This document shows positions 54,331 to 63,959 of a stretch of 64,000 nucleotides of DNA, piece by piece. Source of the stretch: Cellulomonas denverensis. GTDB taxonomy: Bacteria; Actinomycetota; Actinomycetes; Actinomycetales; Cellulomonadaceae. Position 1 is the first letter of the stretch, and each line of letters opens with the position of its first letter. The DNA lies in contig NZ_JAAXOX010000001.1 in the NCBI RefSeq assembly GCF_012396125.1, positions 434,001 to 498,000 on the forward strand, read 5' to 3'. Under the pieces are notes generated by a model, which did no database searches, was not told where the DNA came from, and worked only from the letters and a program-made list of their open reading frames with translations. Both the position numbers and the translations under genes were made by a program.

Positions 54331-55005
54331 CTAGTCGATCCACACCACGATGCCGGTCAGCCCGCCGAGCACCGCGCCCACCCCGGCCCGGATCGCCCGC
54401 GCGGACCGCTCGGGGGTGAACGTCGCCGGGTCGTGGTCGGAGGCTGCCCCCAGGCCCTCGCCTCGGTAGGCCGCGCCGGTCCAGTCGACCGCGGTGACGT
54501 TGGCGGTGGGCTCGGCGATCTCGGCGCCGACCACCAGGAACTGCTGGTCCAGGTGGTTGGGGCTGACCACGGCCAGGGGATCGACCAGGTCGTCACCGAC
54601 CGACACGATCAGGTCCGCGCCCATTCCCACCGCCTCGGCGATTCCGGGCACCAGGTCGGCGGGCGTCTCGGGCTCGACGGTGCGCAGGTCGACCTGCTCG
54701 TCGCGGGCCCAGTCCCGGACCGCCTCGGCGAGGGTGCTGGTCGCCGGGTCGTCGCCGCGAGTCAGCAGGACCACCCGGTAGCCGGGCACCGGGGTGATCG
54801 CGTCCCAGCTCCCCGGCTCGGGCAGCACGGTCGCCTCGGGGGTCGGCGTGTGACCCGGCTCCAGGAAGCCGTCCGCGAGCGCCCCCTCGGCCAGCGGGCC
54901 GTCGTGCGGGACGGACCAGTCGGCGCCGGAGCAGCCCGTCAGCAGCAACAGCACGGCGGTCAGGGCGGCGGGCAACAGTCGACGGGGCACGGGCCAGATC
55001 CTCAC
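54331..55005 (-). CDS. Predicted lipoprotein, BMP-like
   Basis: 224 residues. Signal peptide with lipobox LLLTGCSG. The fold pattern (VVLLTRGDDPATSTLAEAVRDWA, GADLIVSVGDDL, QFLVVGAEIAEP, AYRGEGLGA) resembles the basic-membrane-protein (BMP) nucleoside-binding family, but it is much shorter than usual (~350). No transporter genes adjacent. Converges with the holin-family gene with 13 bp between stops. Confidence 0.72.
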   Translation of the reverse strand: MRIWPVPRRLLPAALTAVLLLLTGCSGADWSVPHDGPLAEGALADGFLEPGHTPTPEATVLPEPGSWDAITPVPGYRVVLLTRGDDPATSTLAEAVRDWARDEQVDLRTVEPETPADLVPGIAEAVGMGADLIVSVGDDLVDPLAVVSPNHLDQQFLVVGAEIAEPTANVTAVDWTGAAYRGEGLGAASDHDPATFTPERSARAIRAGVGAVLGGLTGIVVWID

Positions 55006-55129
55006 CCGGCGGGCCGGAGCGCGTCACGACCGGCAGGGCGAAGTTCGGCGGGAGTTCGTCCGGAATGTCCCGGTGGTTCACCCGGGGGCGACAGATTGCC
55101 TGCGCCCACCCTCAAGGAGCCCCTGACCC

Positions 55130-56326
55130 ATGACCCGCCGTCACCTCGCCGCGCTCATCCTGCTGGCCGCGTCCCTGGTCGCCACCGCGGGGCCCGCCAC
55201 CGCGCACGGATTCAGTTCGGTGGTGTTCGCCGATCTCACCGCCCCCGGGCCCGGTGTGGTGCGGGCCGAACTCGGTCTGGAGTACGACCTGCTGGTGGTG
55301 TCGGTCGCGGACGCCGAGCAGGACGACCCGCTGTTCCGGGCCGGCACCCCGGCGTGGGAGGCCAGGGACGACGACGCGATGGCGGCCGCGCTGGCCGAGC
55401 ACCGGGAGTCGGTGCTGGCCTATGTCGCCGACCGGTTCACCGTGGCCGCCGGCGGGCAGGACTGCACCCCGAGCTGGGACGGCAGCGCCCGGATCGAGCA
55501 GCGCGAGGGCGTGCCCTACGCGGTGATCGACGTCGACCACACCTGCGGGGAGCAGGCCGGCGCGCACCGGATCACCAGCACCCTGTTCCCGGATGACGAG
55601 GACTACGTCACCGGCACCACCACGGTGGTCACCTACACGCTGGACGCCGGCACCGGCAGCGCCGCGCTGGACGCCGATCGCCCGTCGTTCTCCACCGCCC
55701 AGCCCTGGACCGAGCGGTTCGCCGAGTTCTTCCGGCTCGGCGCGGAGCACCTGCTGTTCGGGCTGGACCACATCCTGTTCCTGCTGGCCGTGATCGTCGG
55801 GTCGCGCCGGCTGCGGGAGATCGTGCTGACCGCCACCGCGTTCACCGTGGCGCACTCGATCACGTTCATCCTGGCCGCCACCGGTCTGGTGCACGTGCCG
55901 GCCGCGGTGGTCGAGCCGGTGATCGCGTTGTCGATCGCCGTGGTCGCCGGGTGGCACCTGTGGCGGATCCGCGAGCGCGGCGCCGGTGCGGTCGACCTGG
56001 GGCCGGCGACCGGACCGTTCGGGCTGGACCGGGCGGGCTGGGCGCGGATCGGCGTGGTGCTGGTCTTCGGCCTGGTGCACGGCCTCGGCTTCGCCGGTGC
56101 GCTGGGGATCGACGAGCCGTGGTCCTGGACCCTGCTGTGGTCGCTGCTGGTGTTCAACGTCGGGATCGAGGCGGTGCAGCTCGGGATCATCGCGGTGGTC
56201 TTCCCGGTGCTCGCACTGCTGCGCCGGCGCTGGCCGGTGGTGGAGACCTGGGTGACCGGAGCGGTCGCCGCCGGGGTCGGGCTGATGGGCACGGTCTGGT
56301 TCGCCCAGCGACTGCTCGGGGCCTGA
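55130..56326 (+). CDS. HupE/UreJ-family membrane protein
   Basis: 398 residues. Signal peptide ending TAHG; ~190-residue extracytoplasmic domain; C-terminal HupE/UreJ domain with six or seven spans and the motif GAEHLLFGLDHILFLL, plus VAHSITF and GLVHGLGFAGAL, histidine pairs typical of metal (nickel or cobalt) permeation. No hydrogenase or urease genes here, so role uncertain; metal uptake is the likely guess. Strong CAAGGAG site. Confidence 0.88.
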   Translation: MTRRHLAALILLAASLVATAGPATAHGFSSVVFADLTAPGPGVVRAELGLEYDLLVVSVADAEQDDPLFRAGTPAWEARDDDAMAAALAEHRESVLAYVADRFTVAAGGQDCTPSWDGSARIEQREGVPYAVIDVDHTCGEQAGAHRITSTLFPDDEDYVTGTTTVVTYTLDAGTGSAALDADRPSFSTAQPWTERFAEFFRLGAEHLLFGLDHILFLLAVIVGSRRLREIVLTATAFTVAHSITFILAATGLVHVPAAVVEPVIALSIAVVAGWHLWRIRERGAGAVDLGPATGPFGLDRAGWARIGVVLVFGLVHGLGFAGALGIDEPWSWTLLWSLLVFNVGIEAVQLGIIAVVFPVLALLRRRWPVVETWVTGAVAAGVGLMGTVWFAQRLLGA

Positions 56327-56491
56327 GCCCGCACTGTGCCGGTTACCTGCACTGACCAGGAGTTCCGGGTGAGGCCATCGCGCCGCCCTGCACCGTTCAA
56401 CCGGCGGCCACCCACCGGGTGAACCGTGGTGCCGCTCGACCGGTTGTACCGATTCCTCCCCTTTTCCACGATCGCAGAGAACGGACGACTC

Positions 56492-58486
56492 ATGTCCCTC
56501 AGCCCGACCGCACTGCGCGGGTGGACGGACCGGATTCCCCTCCGGCTGACCGCCCTGACCGTGGGCGCCGTCGTCGCCTTCGGCAGCATCACCGTGGCCA
56601 CCCCGGGCATCGCCCAGGCCGCGGACACCAGCTACACCGGGATCATCCTCGGCGTCGGCGCCGATGAGACCCAGCGGATGGTCACCTGGTACACCTCCGC
56701 CGACACCGATCAGGTCGTGCAGGTGGTCCCCACCTCCGCCCTGGTCGACGGCCAGTTCCCGGCCACCGGGGCGGTGAGCTTCGGCGCCACCGGCTCGGCC
56801 AACATCGCCACCTCCGGCGGCTTCAACCGGCACGCCACCCTGACCGGCCTGGCCGAGGACACCAGCTACAGCTACCGGGTCGGATCCGCCGACGCCTGGT
56901 CCGAGGTGAACACCTTCCGGACCCGGTCCTTCGAGGGCGACTACGACTTCCTGTTCTTCGGCGACCCGCAGATCGGCTCCTCCGGGAACGTGGCGAAGGA
57001 CCAGGCGGGCTGGGTGGACACCGTCGGCGTCGCCACCGCAGCGAACCCGGATGCCGAGATCCTGGTCTCCGGCGGCGACCAGGTGGAGACCGCCAACACC
57101 GAGTCGCAGTGGGACGCCTTCCTGGCCCCGCAGCAGCTCAAGGAGATCCCGTGGGCCGCCACCATCGGCAACCACGACGTCGGCGGCAAGGCCTACGAGC
57201 AGCACCTGGCCACGCCGAACACCGACCGCTCCGCCGCCTACTACTCGAACGGTCAGCCGGCCTCGAACACCTCCGGCGGCGACTACTGGTACCTGTACAA
57301 GGACGTGCTGTTCATCGACCTGAACAGCAACTCGTACCAGACCTCGCAGGGCGGCGGCGGGGACGAGGCGCACCTGGCCTACGTCACCGACGTGATCGAC
57401 AAGCACGGGGCGGACGCCAAGTACACCGTGCTCGTCTACCACCACTCGATCTACTCGGCCGCCGCGCACGCCCAGGACGCCGACAACGCCGTGCGCCGCA
57501 CCGACTTCCCGGCCGCGTTCTCCGAGCTGGGCGTCGACCTGGTGCTGCAGGGCCACGACCACGTGTACACCCGCTCCTACCTGATCAACAGCGGGCAGAA
57601 GGCCGACCCGGACGAGCAGCCCGGCCAGGCGGACGTCTTCGCCGGACCGGGCGGGGTGCTCTACGTGACCGCGAACTCCGCCTCCGGGTCGAAGTACTAC
57701 GACATCACCACCCCGACCGCCGGTGGCGCGACCTCCGGTGCGGGCACCGGCGCCGACCCGCTGAACCCGGACAGCTACTGGTTCAACTCGGTGCAGAATC
57801 AGGAGCACGTGCGCACCTACGTCAAGGTCCAGGTGCGCAGCGACAAGCTGGTGGTGGAGAACATCCGCTCCGGCACCTGCGACGCGCCCAACTCGGCGGT
57901 CGAGCTCGGCAAAGTCTCCTGGTGCGGGCCGGACAGCGGGGCGAGCGCCGATCAGCCGGTCGGCTCGGTGGTCGACTCGGTGACCGTGCACCCATACCAG
58001 GGCGAGGGCCAGGAGATCCAGGTCGCCGTGCCGGATGCCGCCCCCGGCGAGTTCGGCTGGACCATCGACGGCTACAACGGCCTGGTCGACCTGGGCACCG
58101 CGGTGGACAACGGCGGGCAGTTCTACCAGGCGAGCGGTGAGATCAACCCGATCACGGTCACCGACACCCGCCGGGCCGCCTCGCCGTGGTCGATCTCCGC
58201 CTCGGTCGGCGAGTTCCACGACGCCGGGAAGACCTTCGCCGGTTCCGCCCTGGGCTGGACGCCGAAGATCGTCCGGGCCGGTGCGGGAGCCCGTGCAGGC
58301 ACCGCGGTGGCCTCCGGCTACGACGGCGGGGCCGGCCTGTCGGTGTCCCGGGCCCTCGGTGCCGCCGACCAGGGCCACGACACCGGCGAGGCCACCCTCG
58401 GCGCCGACCTGGAGCTGAAGATCCCGGGCAGCGTCGACAAGGGCACCTACCGCGCCACCCTCACCATCACCGCACTGAGCAGCTGA
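56492..58486 (+). CDS. Secreted purple-acid-type metallophosphatase with FN3 domain
   Basis: 664 residues. Signal peptide ~1-45; a fibronectin-III-like purple acid phosphatase N-domain (~45-150, TSYTGIILGVG, SYSYRVGSADAW); calcineurin-like catalytic domain with FFGDPQIG, GGDQVETA, IGNHD, YHHSIYS and GHDHVY; C-terminal beta domain of ~170 residues. Dinuclear-metal residues are all in place. Likely releases phosphate from organic phosphates outside the cell. Followed by a strong terminator. Confidence 0.92.
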   Translation: MSLSPTALRGWTDRIPLRLTALTVGAVVAFGSITVATPGIAQAADTSYTGIILGVGADETQRMVTWYTSADTDQVVQVVPTSALVDGQFPATGAVSFGATGSANIATSGGFNRHATLTGLAEDTSYSYRVGSADAWSEVNTFRTRSFEGDYDFLFFGDPQIGSSGNVAKDQAGWVDTVGVATAANPDAEILVSGGDQVETANTESQWDAFLAPQQLKEIPWAATIGNHDVGGKAYEQHLATPNTDRSAAYYSNGQPASNTSGGDYWYLYKDVLFIDLNSNSYQTSQGGGGDEAHLAYVTDVIDKHGADAKYTVLVYHHSIYSAAAHAQDADNAVRRTDFPAAFSELGVDLVLQGHDHVYTRSYLINSGQKADPDEQPGQADVFAGPGGVLYVTANSASGSKYYDITTPTAGGATSGAGTGADPLNPDSYWFNSVQNQEHVRTYVKVQVRSDKLVVENIRSGTCDAPNSAVELGKVSWCGPDSGASADQPVGSVVDSVTVHPYQGEGQEIQVAVPDAAPGEFGWTIDGYNGLVDLGTAVDNGGQFYQASGEINPITVTDTRRAASPWSISASVGEFHDAGKTFAGSALGWTPKIVRAGAGARAGTAVASGYDGGAGLSVSRALGAADQGHDTGEATLGADLELKIPGSVDKGTYRATLTITALSS

Positions 58487-58495
58487 CATCCGACT

Positions 58496-58527
58496 GGCGG
58501 GGCGGGCGTGCGAGCGCCCGCCCCGCC
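58496..58527 (+). terminator. Terminator-like hairpin after the phosphatase
   Basis: 13-bp perfect GC stem (58496-58508 with 58515-58527), loop of six; no U tract. Confidence 0.82.
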
Positions 58528-58547
58528 CCGTCATTCCCGAGGTCGCC

Positions 58548-59552
58548 ATGTTCCTCCGCATCGCCGCCGCCGTGCTCCTGCTCGGCGCCCTGACCACCCC
58601 CGCCGCCCAGGCCGCCGACAGCGACGTCACCTGGACCGTGCGGACCGCCGCCAACGACCTCGGGTCCGACCGCACCGGCTTCGACTACCACCTGGACCCC
58701 GGCGGCAGCGTCCAGGACGCCCTGGTGGTCGCCAACCGCGGCGACGAGCCGCTCACCCTCGGGGTCTACGCCGCCGACGGGTACACCACCGATGCGGGGC
58801 AGTTCGACGTCCTCACCGGCGACGCCGACTCCGCCCACCTGGGCAGCTGGCTGACCACCGGGGAGTCGATCACCGTCGAACCGGGTGCCACCGCCGACGT
58901 GCCCTTCACCCTCACCGTGCCGGAGAACGCCACACCCGGCGACTACGTCGGTGCGCTGGTCACCTCGCTCGCCCAGCCCGGCGACGAGCCGGGGATCACC
59001 GTCGACCGGCGACTCGGCATCCGGATCGACCTGCGGGTCGGCGGCGAGCTCGCCCCCGCCCTGACCGTCACCGACGTCCAACTCGGCTACCACGACACGA
59101 TCAATCCGGCCGGCACCGGCGACGGCACGGTCAGCTACACCCTGCACAACACGGGCAACACCGTGATCTCGGCCCAGCAGGAGGTCGAGGTCTCCGGCCC
59201 GTTCGGGTGGTTCACCGTGGATGCCACGGACCTGCCGCCCGCGCCGGAGCTGCTGCCCGGGGAGAGCTGGGACGTCAGCGTGCCGGTGTCCGGGGTGGTG
59301 CCGTCGTTCCGGATCGGCGCCGCGGTCCGGGTCGTGCCGGTGGTCACCGATGCCGCCGGATCGACCTCCGCCCTGGCCGCCGTGCCCGCGAGCGCCGGGA
59401 CCTGGGCGGTGCCGTGGTCGAGCCTGGTGCTGCTGGTCGCGGTGGCGGGGCTGGTGTGGTGGCGGATCCGGCACCGGCGGCTGCGGGCCCGGCGCGAGGA
59501 CGAACGGGTGGCGGATCGGGTGCGGGCCGCGCTGGCCGGGGTCGCGGACTGA
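58548..59552 (+). CDS. DUF916-type WxL-like cell-surface protein
   Basis: 334 residues. Signal peptide ~1-23; a DUF916 (WxL peptidoglycan-binding-like) domain ~25-150 with FDYHLDPGGSVQDALVVANRG; second Ig-like domain; C-terminal membrane span ~288-305 and basic tail. Probable envelope adhesin. Close to the phosphatase, but separated by a terminator. GAGG ribosome site. Confidence 0.82.
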   Translation: MFLRIAAAVLLLGALTTPAAQAADSDVTWTVRTAANDLGSDRTGFDYHLDPGGSVQDALVVANRGDEPLTLGVYAADGYTTDAGQFDVLTGDADSAHLGSWLTTGESITVEPGATADVPFTLTVPENATPGDYVGALVTSLAQPGDEPGITVDRRLGIRIDLRVGGELAPALTVTDVQLGYHDTINPAGTGDGTVSYTLHNTGNTVISAQQEVEVSGPFGWFTVDATDLPPAPELLPGESWDVSVPVSGVVPSFRIGAAVRVVPVVTDAAGSTSALAAVPASAGTWAVPWSSLVLLVAVAGLVWWRIRHRRLRARREDERVADRVRAALAGVAD

Positions 59553-59587
59553 GCCCGGCCCCGGTCGCCGGCCCCACCGGTCAGGGT

Positions 59588-59615
59588 TACCGTCGAGTAC
59601 GTGACATCAGTCACA
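59588..59615 (+). promoter_or_regulatory. gadB promoter with CRP/FNR-type site
   Basis: TACCGT (59588-59593) is followed by C-GTGA-CATCAG-TCAC-A (59600-59615), nine of ten consensus bases of TGTGA-N6-TCACA. The site overlaps the expected transcription start, which fits repression. Leader to gadB is ~125 nt. Confidence 0.55.
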
Positions 59616-59724
59616 CTCCGGCGCGGACTGGGAGCAGACCCGGTCACACGCCGCGTGGCACTTCCCGGAAGGAAGCGTTCCTGCTGCGTCGCGCCGCTGG
59701 ATCTCTGCTTCAGGGGGCAATGCC

Positions 59725-61131
59725 GTGGTCACTACCACCCGGCGCGTCGAGCGCCACGCACAAGAACCCGACTCCGTCGCGCTGAACCCGTTGTTCGCGC
59801 GACCCGGAGAAGCGACCGAACTGCCGAAGTTCCGGCTGCCGGACGGTGAGTCACTACCGGAGACGGCCTACCAGATCGTGCACGACGAGGCGATGCTCGA
59901 CGGCAACGCCCGCCTGAACCTGGCGACCTTCGTCGGCACCTGGATGGACGAGCACGCCGACCGCCTGTACCTGGAGGCGGCCGACAAGAACATGATCGAC
60001 AAGGACGAGTACCCGCAGACCGCCGCGGTGGAGACCCGGTGCTGGACGATGCTGGCCGACCTGTGGCACGCGCCCGACCCGGCGCACACCATCGGCACCT
60101 CGACCATCGGCTCCTCCGAGGCGTGCATGCTCGGCGGCCTGGCGCTCAAGCGCCGCTGGCAGCACGCCCGACGGGCCGCCGGCAAGTCCACCGAGCGACC
60201 GAACCTGGTGATGTCCAGCGCGGTCCAGGTGTGCTGGGAGAAGTTCTGCAACTACTTCGACGTCGAGCCGCGCTACGTGCCGATCTCCTGGGAGCACAAG
60301 GTGCTGGACGGCACCGGGCTGGCGGACTACGTCGACGAGAACACCATCGGCGTGGTCGCCATCCTCGGCGTCACCTACACCGGGATGTACGAGCCGGTGC
60401 AGCAGATCTCGGAGGCGCTGGACCGGATCCAGCAGTCCACCGGGCTGGACATCCCGATCCACGTGGACGGCGCCTCCGGGGCGATGATCGCGCCGTTCAT
60501 CCAGCCGGACCTGCGCTGGGACTTCCAGATCGACCGGGTGGCGTCGATCAGCACCTCCGGGCACAAGTACGGCCTGGTCTACCCCGGCGTCGGCTGGGTG
60601 GTGTGGCGGACCGCGGACGCACTGCCCGACGACCTGGTGTTCAAGGTCAGCTACCTCGGCGGGGAGATGCCGACCTTCGCGCTGAACTTCTCCCGGCCGG
60701 GCGCCCAGGTGCTGCTGCAGTACTACATGTTCCTGCGCCTGGGCTTCGACGGGTACGCCCGGGTCCAGCAGGCCTCGCACGACGTGGCGCTGTACCTGTC
60801 CGGGGAGATCGCCAAGCTCCCGGCCTTCGAGCTGTGGAACGACGGCTCGGACATCCCGGTGTTCGCCTGGCGGCTGCGCGAGGGCCACACCAGCAACTGG
60901 AGCCTGTACGACCTGTCCGACCGGCTGCGGATGAAGGGCTGGCTGGTCCCGGCGTACCCGATGCCGGACGACCTGCCCGACGTCACGGTGCAGCGGGTGG
61001 TGGTCCGCAACGGCTTCAGCCATGACCTGGCCGAGGCTTTCCTGGCCGAGCTGCGTGAGCAGGTGGCCTACCTGGACGCCCTGACCGGTCCGATGCCCGC
61101 CGAGGGCGCCCAACCCGGGTTCCACCACTGA
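59725..61131 (+). CDS. gadB: Glutamate decarboxylase
   Basis: Converts glutamate to GABA and CO2, consuming a proton. 468 residues, PLP fold type I. The cofactor lysine is Lys281 in STSGHKYGLVYPG; HVDGASGAMIAP and GSSEACMLGGLALKRRW are family signatures. C-terminal tail ends FHH, keeping the His that plugs the active site at neutral pH in E. coli GadB. GTG start with AGGGGGC upstream. First of gadB-gadC-yhiM-like. Confidence 0.97.
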   Translation: MVTTTRRVERHAQEPDSVALNPLFARPGEATELPKFRLPDGESLPETAYQIVHDEAMLDGNARLNLATFVGTWMDEHADRLYLEAADKNMIDKDEYPQTAAVETRCWTMLADLWHAPDPAHTIGTSTIGSSEACMLGGLALKRRWQHARRAAGKSTERPNLVMSSAVQVCWEKFCNYFDVEPRYVPISWEHKVLDGTGLADYVDENTIGVVAILGVTYTGMYEPVQQISEALDRIQQSTGLDIPIHVDGASGAMIAPFIQPDLRWDFQIDRVASISTSGHKYGLVYPGVGWVVWRTADALPDDLVFKVSYLGGEMPTFALNFSRPGAQVLLQYYMFLRLGFDGYARVQQASHDVALYLSGEIAKLPAFELWNDGSDIPVFAWRLREGHTSNWSLYDLSDRLRMKGWLVPAYPMPDDLPDVTVQRVVVRNGFSHDLAEAFLAELREQVAYLDALTGPMPAEGAQPGFHH

Positions 61132-61140
61132 GGGGTCGTC

Positions 61141-62823
61141 ATGGATTCCCAGGACATCCCGGGTACCACCGCGCCCACCGGTCCGGCCCGTGCCGACGGC
61201 ACCGCCGCACCCACCCCGGAGCACGTCAAGCCGCATCCGTTCGGCACTCCGGACAAGCGCACCCCGCCGGACCACACCGGCCCGGCGATCGGGGCACCGG
61301 CCACCGGTCCCACCGCGTTCATGTCGGTGATCCAGCTGGCCATGCTCACCGTCGTGGTGGTCGCCTCGCTGCGGTCACTGCCGGCGATGTCGCTCTACGG
61401 CCTCGGGTCGATCACGCTGTTCATCATCCCGGCGATCCTGTTCCTGGTGCCGACCGCGCTGGTCGCCGCCGAACTCGCCACCGGGTGGAAGGGCGGGGTC
61501 TACACCTGGGTGCGTGAGGCGTTCGGCGGCCGGCTCGGCTTCGTCGCGATCTGGTTGCAGTGGATCCAGAACGTGGTCTGGTACCCCACCCAGATCGCCT
61601 TCATCGCCGCCAGCCTGTCCTTCGTGATCAACGACCAGGGGATCGCCAGCAACGGGGTGTACACCGCCGTGGTGATCCTGGTCCTGTACTGGGGATCGAC
61701 GCTGATCACGCTGGCCGGCGGCAACCTGTTCGCCAAGGTCGGATCCTGGAGCGGGATCGTCGGCACCCTGTTCCCCGCCGCGCTGCTGATCGTGCTCGGC
61801 ATCGCATGGCTGGCCACCGGTCAGCGCTCCGAGACCGAGTTGGCCGTCTCCGCCGTCGTCCCGCCGTGGACCGGCATCGCCTCGATCGTGCTGGTGGTGT
61901 CGAACGTGCTGGCCTTCGCGGGGATGGAGGTGAACGCGGTGCACGCCAACGACCTGCGCAACCCCGGTCGTGGCTTCCCGAAGTCGATCGCGATCGCCAC
62001 CGGCCTGATTCTGGCGGTGTTCATCCTGCCGACCATCGCGATCGCGGTCGCCGTCCCCCGGGCGTCGCTCGGGCTGACCAACGGGATCAACCTGGCGTTC
62101 CAGCACTTCTTCGACCACTGGGGACTGGGCTGGGCCACCCCGGTGATCTCGCTGCTGATCGCGCTGGGCGCCTTCGCCTCGGTGGTCACCTGGATCGCCG
62201 GCCCGTCCCGCGGTCTGCTCGCCGCCGCCCGCACCGGGCTGCTGCCGCCCGCACTCCAGCGCCGGAACAAGGCCGGGGTCCAGGTCGGCATCCTGATGGC
62301 CCAGGGGGCGATCGTCACCCTGCTGGCGCTGCTGTTCGTCCTGATCCCGAACGGCAACACCGCCTTCGTCGCCCTGGTCGACATGGCCGCCGCGCTCTAC
62401 CTGCTGATGTACATGCTGATGTTCGCCGCCGCGATCCGGCTCCGGCGGACCCAGCCGCAGGTGGTGCGGACCTACCGCACCCCGGCGCTGAAGTTCGTCG
62501 CCGGGGTGGGCTTCGTCGCCTGCGCCGCCGCGTTCATCCTGGCGTTCGTCCGGCCCGACGGCTTCACCGGGCTGAGCGAGGGGCTGTACCCGGTGGTGGT
62601 GCTGTTGGTGGTCGTGGTGCTCGGCGGGCCGCCGCTGTTGTTCTACGCGATGCGCAAGCCGACCTGGGACCAGCGCACCGCCGACGAGCGCGGCACCGCG
62701 GAGAACGTGCTGGTGAACCCGCCGGCCACCGCGGCCGGACCGCAGCCGGGCGCCGGTCCGGCCACCCCGGACGGCGACGGCCCGCTGGAGGGCGGGCAGC
62801 GTCCGCCGGGACACCGGGCCTGA
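61141..62823 (+). CDS. gadC: Glutamate:GABA antiporter
   Basis: 560 residues, APC superfamily, 12 spans with long N- and C-terminal cytoplasmic tails. Family patterns LRSLPAMSLYGLGSITLF, WKGGVYTWVREAFG and WIAGPSRGLLAAARTG. Exchanges external glutamate for GABA produced by GadB. C-tail ~60 residues, Pro/Gly-rich, in the place of the pH-sensing plug. 9 bp after gadB. Confidence 0.95.
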   Translation: MDSQDIPGTTAPTGPARADGTAAPTPEHVKPHPFGTPDKRTPPDHTGPAIGAPATGPTAFMSVIQLAMLTVVVVASLRSLPAMSLYGLGSITLFIIPAILFLVPTALVAAELATGWKGGVYTWVREAFGGRLGFVAIWLQWIQNVVWYPTQIAFIAASLSFVINDQGIASNGVYTAVVILVLYWGSTLITLAGGNLFAKVGSWSGIVGTLFPAALLIVLGIAWLATGQRSETELAVSAVVPPWTGIASIVLVVSNVLAFAGMEVNAVHANDLRNPGRGFPKSIAIATGLILAVFILPTIAIAVAVPRASLGLTNGINLAFQHFFDHWGLGWATPVISLLIALGAFASVVTWIAGPSRGLLAAARTGLLPPALQRRNKAGVQVGILMAQGAIVTLLALLFVLIPNGNTAFVALVDMAAALYLLMYMLMFAAAIRLRRTQPQVVRTYRTPALKFVAGVGFVACAAAFILAFVRPDGFTGLSEGLYPVVVLLVVVVLGGPPLLFYAMRKPTWDQRTADERGTAENVLVNPPATAAGPQPGAGPATPDGDGPLEGGQRPPGHRA

Positions 62824-62830
62824 CACCGGT

Positions 62831-62867
62831 GGCGGTGGCGGGGGCCGATCGGCACCCCGCCACCGCC
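62831..62867 (+). terminator. Hairpin between gadC and the yhiM-like gene
   Basis: 13-bp perfect stem (62831-62843 with 62855-62867), loop of 11; probably a partial terminator. Confidence 0.75.
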
Positions 62868-62895
62868 GCGACCCGGTCATCCAGGGGGAGCCAGC

Positions 62896-63942
62896 ATGAA
62901 CCGTTCGATCAGCATCCTGTTCCGCGCGATCCCGCTGGCCATGGGCGCGGTGTGCCTCGCGTTCGGCTGGTACGTGCTGTCCGGCGGCGACGACGCGGCA
63001 CACCAGGTCGCCGGGCACGTCAACGTCGGGCTGACCGCGATCTGCGTGGCCCTGTTCACCACCGCGGCCACGATCATCCGCCAGCTGGTGCACCGGTACG
63101 GCCCGGTCTGGCGGATCGTCCTGCCCGCGCTGGGCTACGCCGCCGCCCTCGCCGCGATCGGGTGGGGCGTGAGCCTGATCCGGCGCGGCGACCAGCCACC
63201 GGACGTGGTGGCCGGGCACGTGCTGCTCGGCATCGGCTTCATCGCCGCCTGCGTCAGCACGGTCGCCACCGCCTCCACCCGGTTCGTGCTGATCCGAGCC
63301 AGTGCGGCCCGGGCGCCGGGCAGCGGACCGCCTCCCGGGGCGTACTCGCGCGGCGTCGGCGCGGTGTTGATCGCCATCCCCGCCGTGCTCGCGGTGACCG
63401 GGCTGGTGCTGGCCGGCACCCTGCTCGCCCGGGACGGCACCCCGCAGCAGGTCGCCGGGCACGTGCTGCTCGGGCTGTCACTGATCTGCTCCGCCCTGAT
63501 CGCACTGGTCGCCAGCATCGTGCGGCAGGTGCGCAACGAGTTCGGCGAGGCGGAGCGGTTCCGCTGGAGCTGGTGGGTGGTGCTGATGGGCAGCGCCAAC
63601 GTCGTGCTCGGTGTGGTCGTGCTCGCCACTTCCGACGACCCGGCCTTCCTCGCCCCCGGCACGGTGCTGATCGGGCTCGGGCTGATCTGCTTCAGCATCC
63701 TGTCCAAGGTCGTGCTGCTCGCCCTGGTCTGGCGGCGGGAGTTCGCACTGGCGAACCGGATCCCGATCATCCCGGTCACCACGGCGCTGGCCTGCCTGTT
63801 CTTCGCCGCGTTCCTGTTCGAGGCGACCACCCGGCAGGCCGGCTACTTCGTCGGGGCGCACGTGCTGGTCGGGCTGGGGGCGGTGTGCTTCACGCTGTTC
63901 TCGATCGTGTCGATCCTGGAGGCCGGGACGTCGCAGGGGTGA
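62896..63942 (+). CDS. YhiM-like (DUF2776) inner membrane protein of acid resistance
   Basis: 348 residues, about ten spans. Contains five internal repeats of a V-AGHV-x-x-GL-x-x-IC unit near residues 37, 105, 188, 246 and 331. Size, repeats and position after gadBC match E. coli YhiM, which is needed for survival at low pH. Molecular role unknown. GGGGAG site upstream. Confidence 0.78.
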   Translation: MNRSISILFRAIPLAMGAVCLAFGWYVLSGGDDAAHQVAGHVNVGLTAICVALFTTAATIIRQLVHRYGPVWRIVLPALGYAAALAAIGWGVSLIRRGDQPPDVVAGHVLLGIGFIAACVSTVATASTRFVLIRASAARAPGSGPPPGAYSRGVGAVLIAIPAVLAVTGLVLAGTLLARDGTPQQVAGHVLLGLSLICSALIALVASIVRQVRNEFGEAERFRWSWWVVLMGSANVVLGVVVLATSDDPAFLAPGTVLIGLGLICFSILSKVVLLALVWRREFALANRIPIIPVTTALACLFFAAFLFEATTRQAGYFVGAHVLVGLGAVCFTLFSIVSILEAGTSQG

Positions 63943-63959
63943 CGCCCCGGCGCTCTGGG

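Noticed and set aside
59601..59849. 82-codon ORF starting GTG 7 nt after the gadB -10, with leaderless geometry
   Set aside because: The GTG is part of the CRP-like palindrome, the product is Arg/Cys-rich without pattern, and it overlaps the gadB start out of frame. A short leader is not excluded but is not supported.
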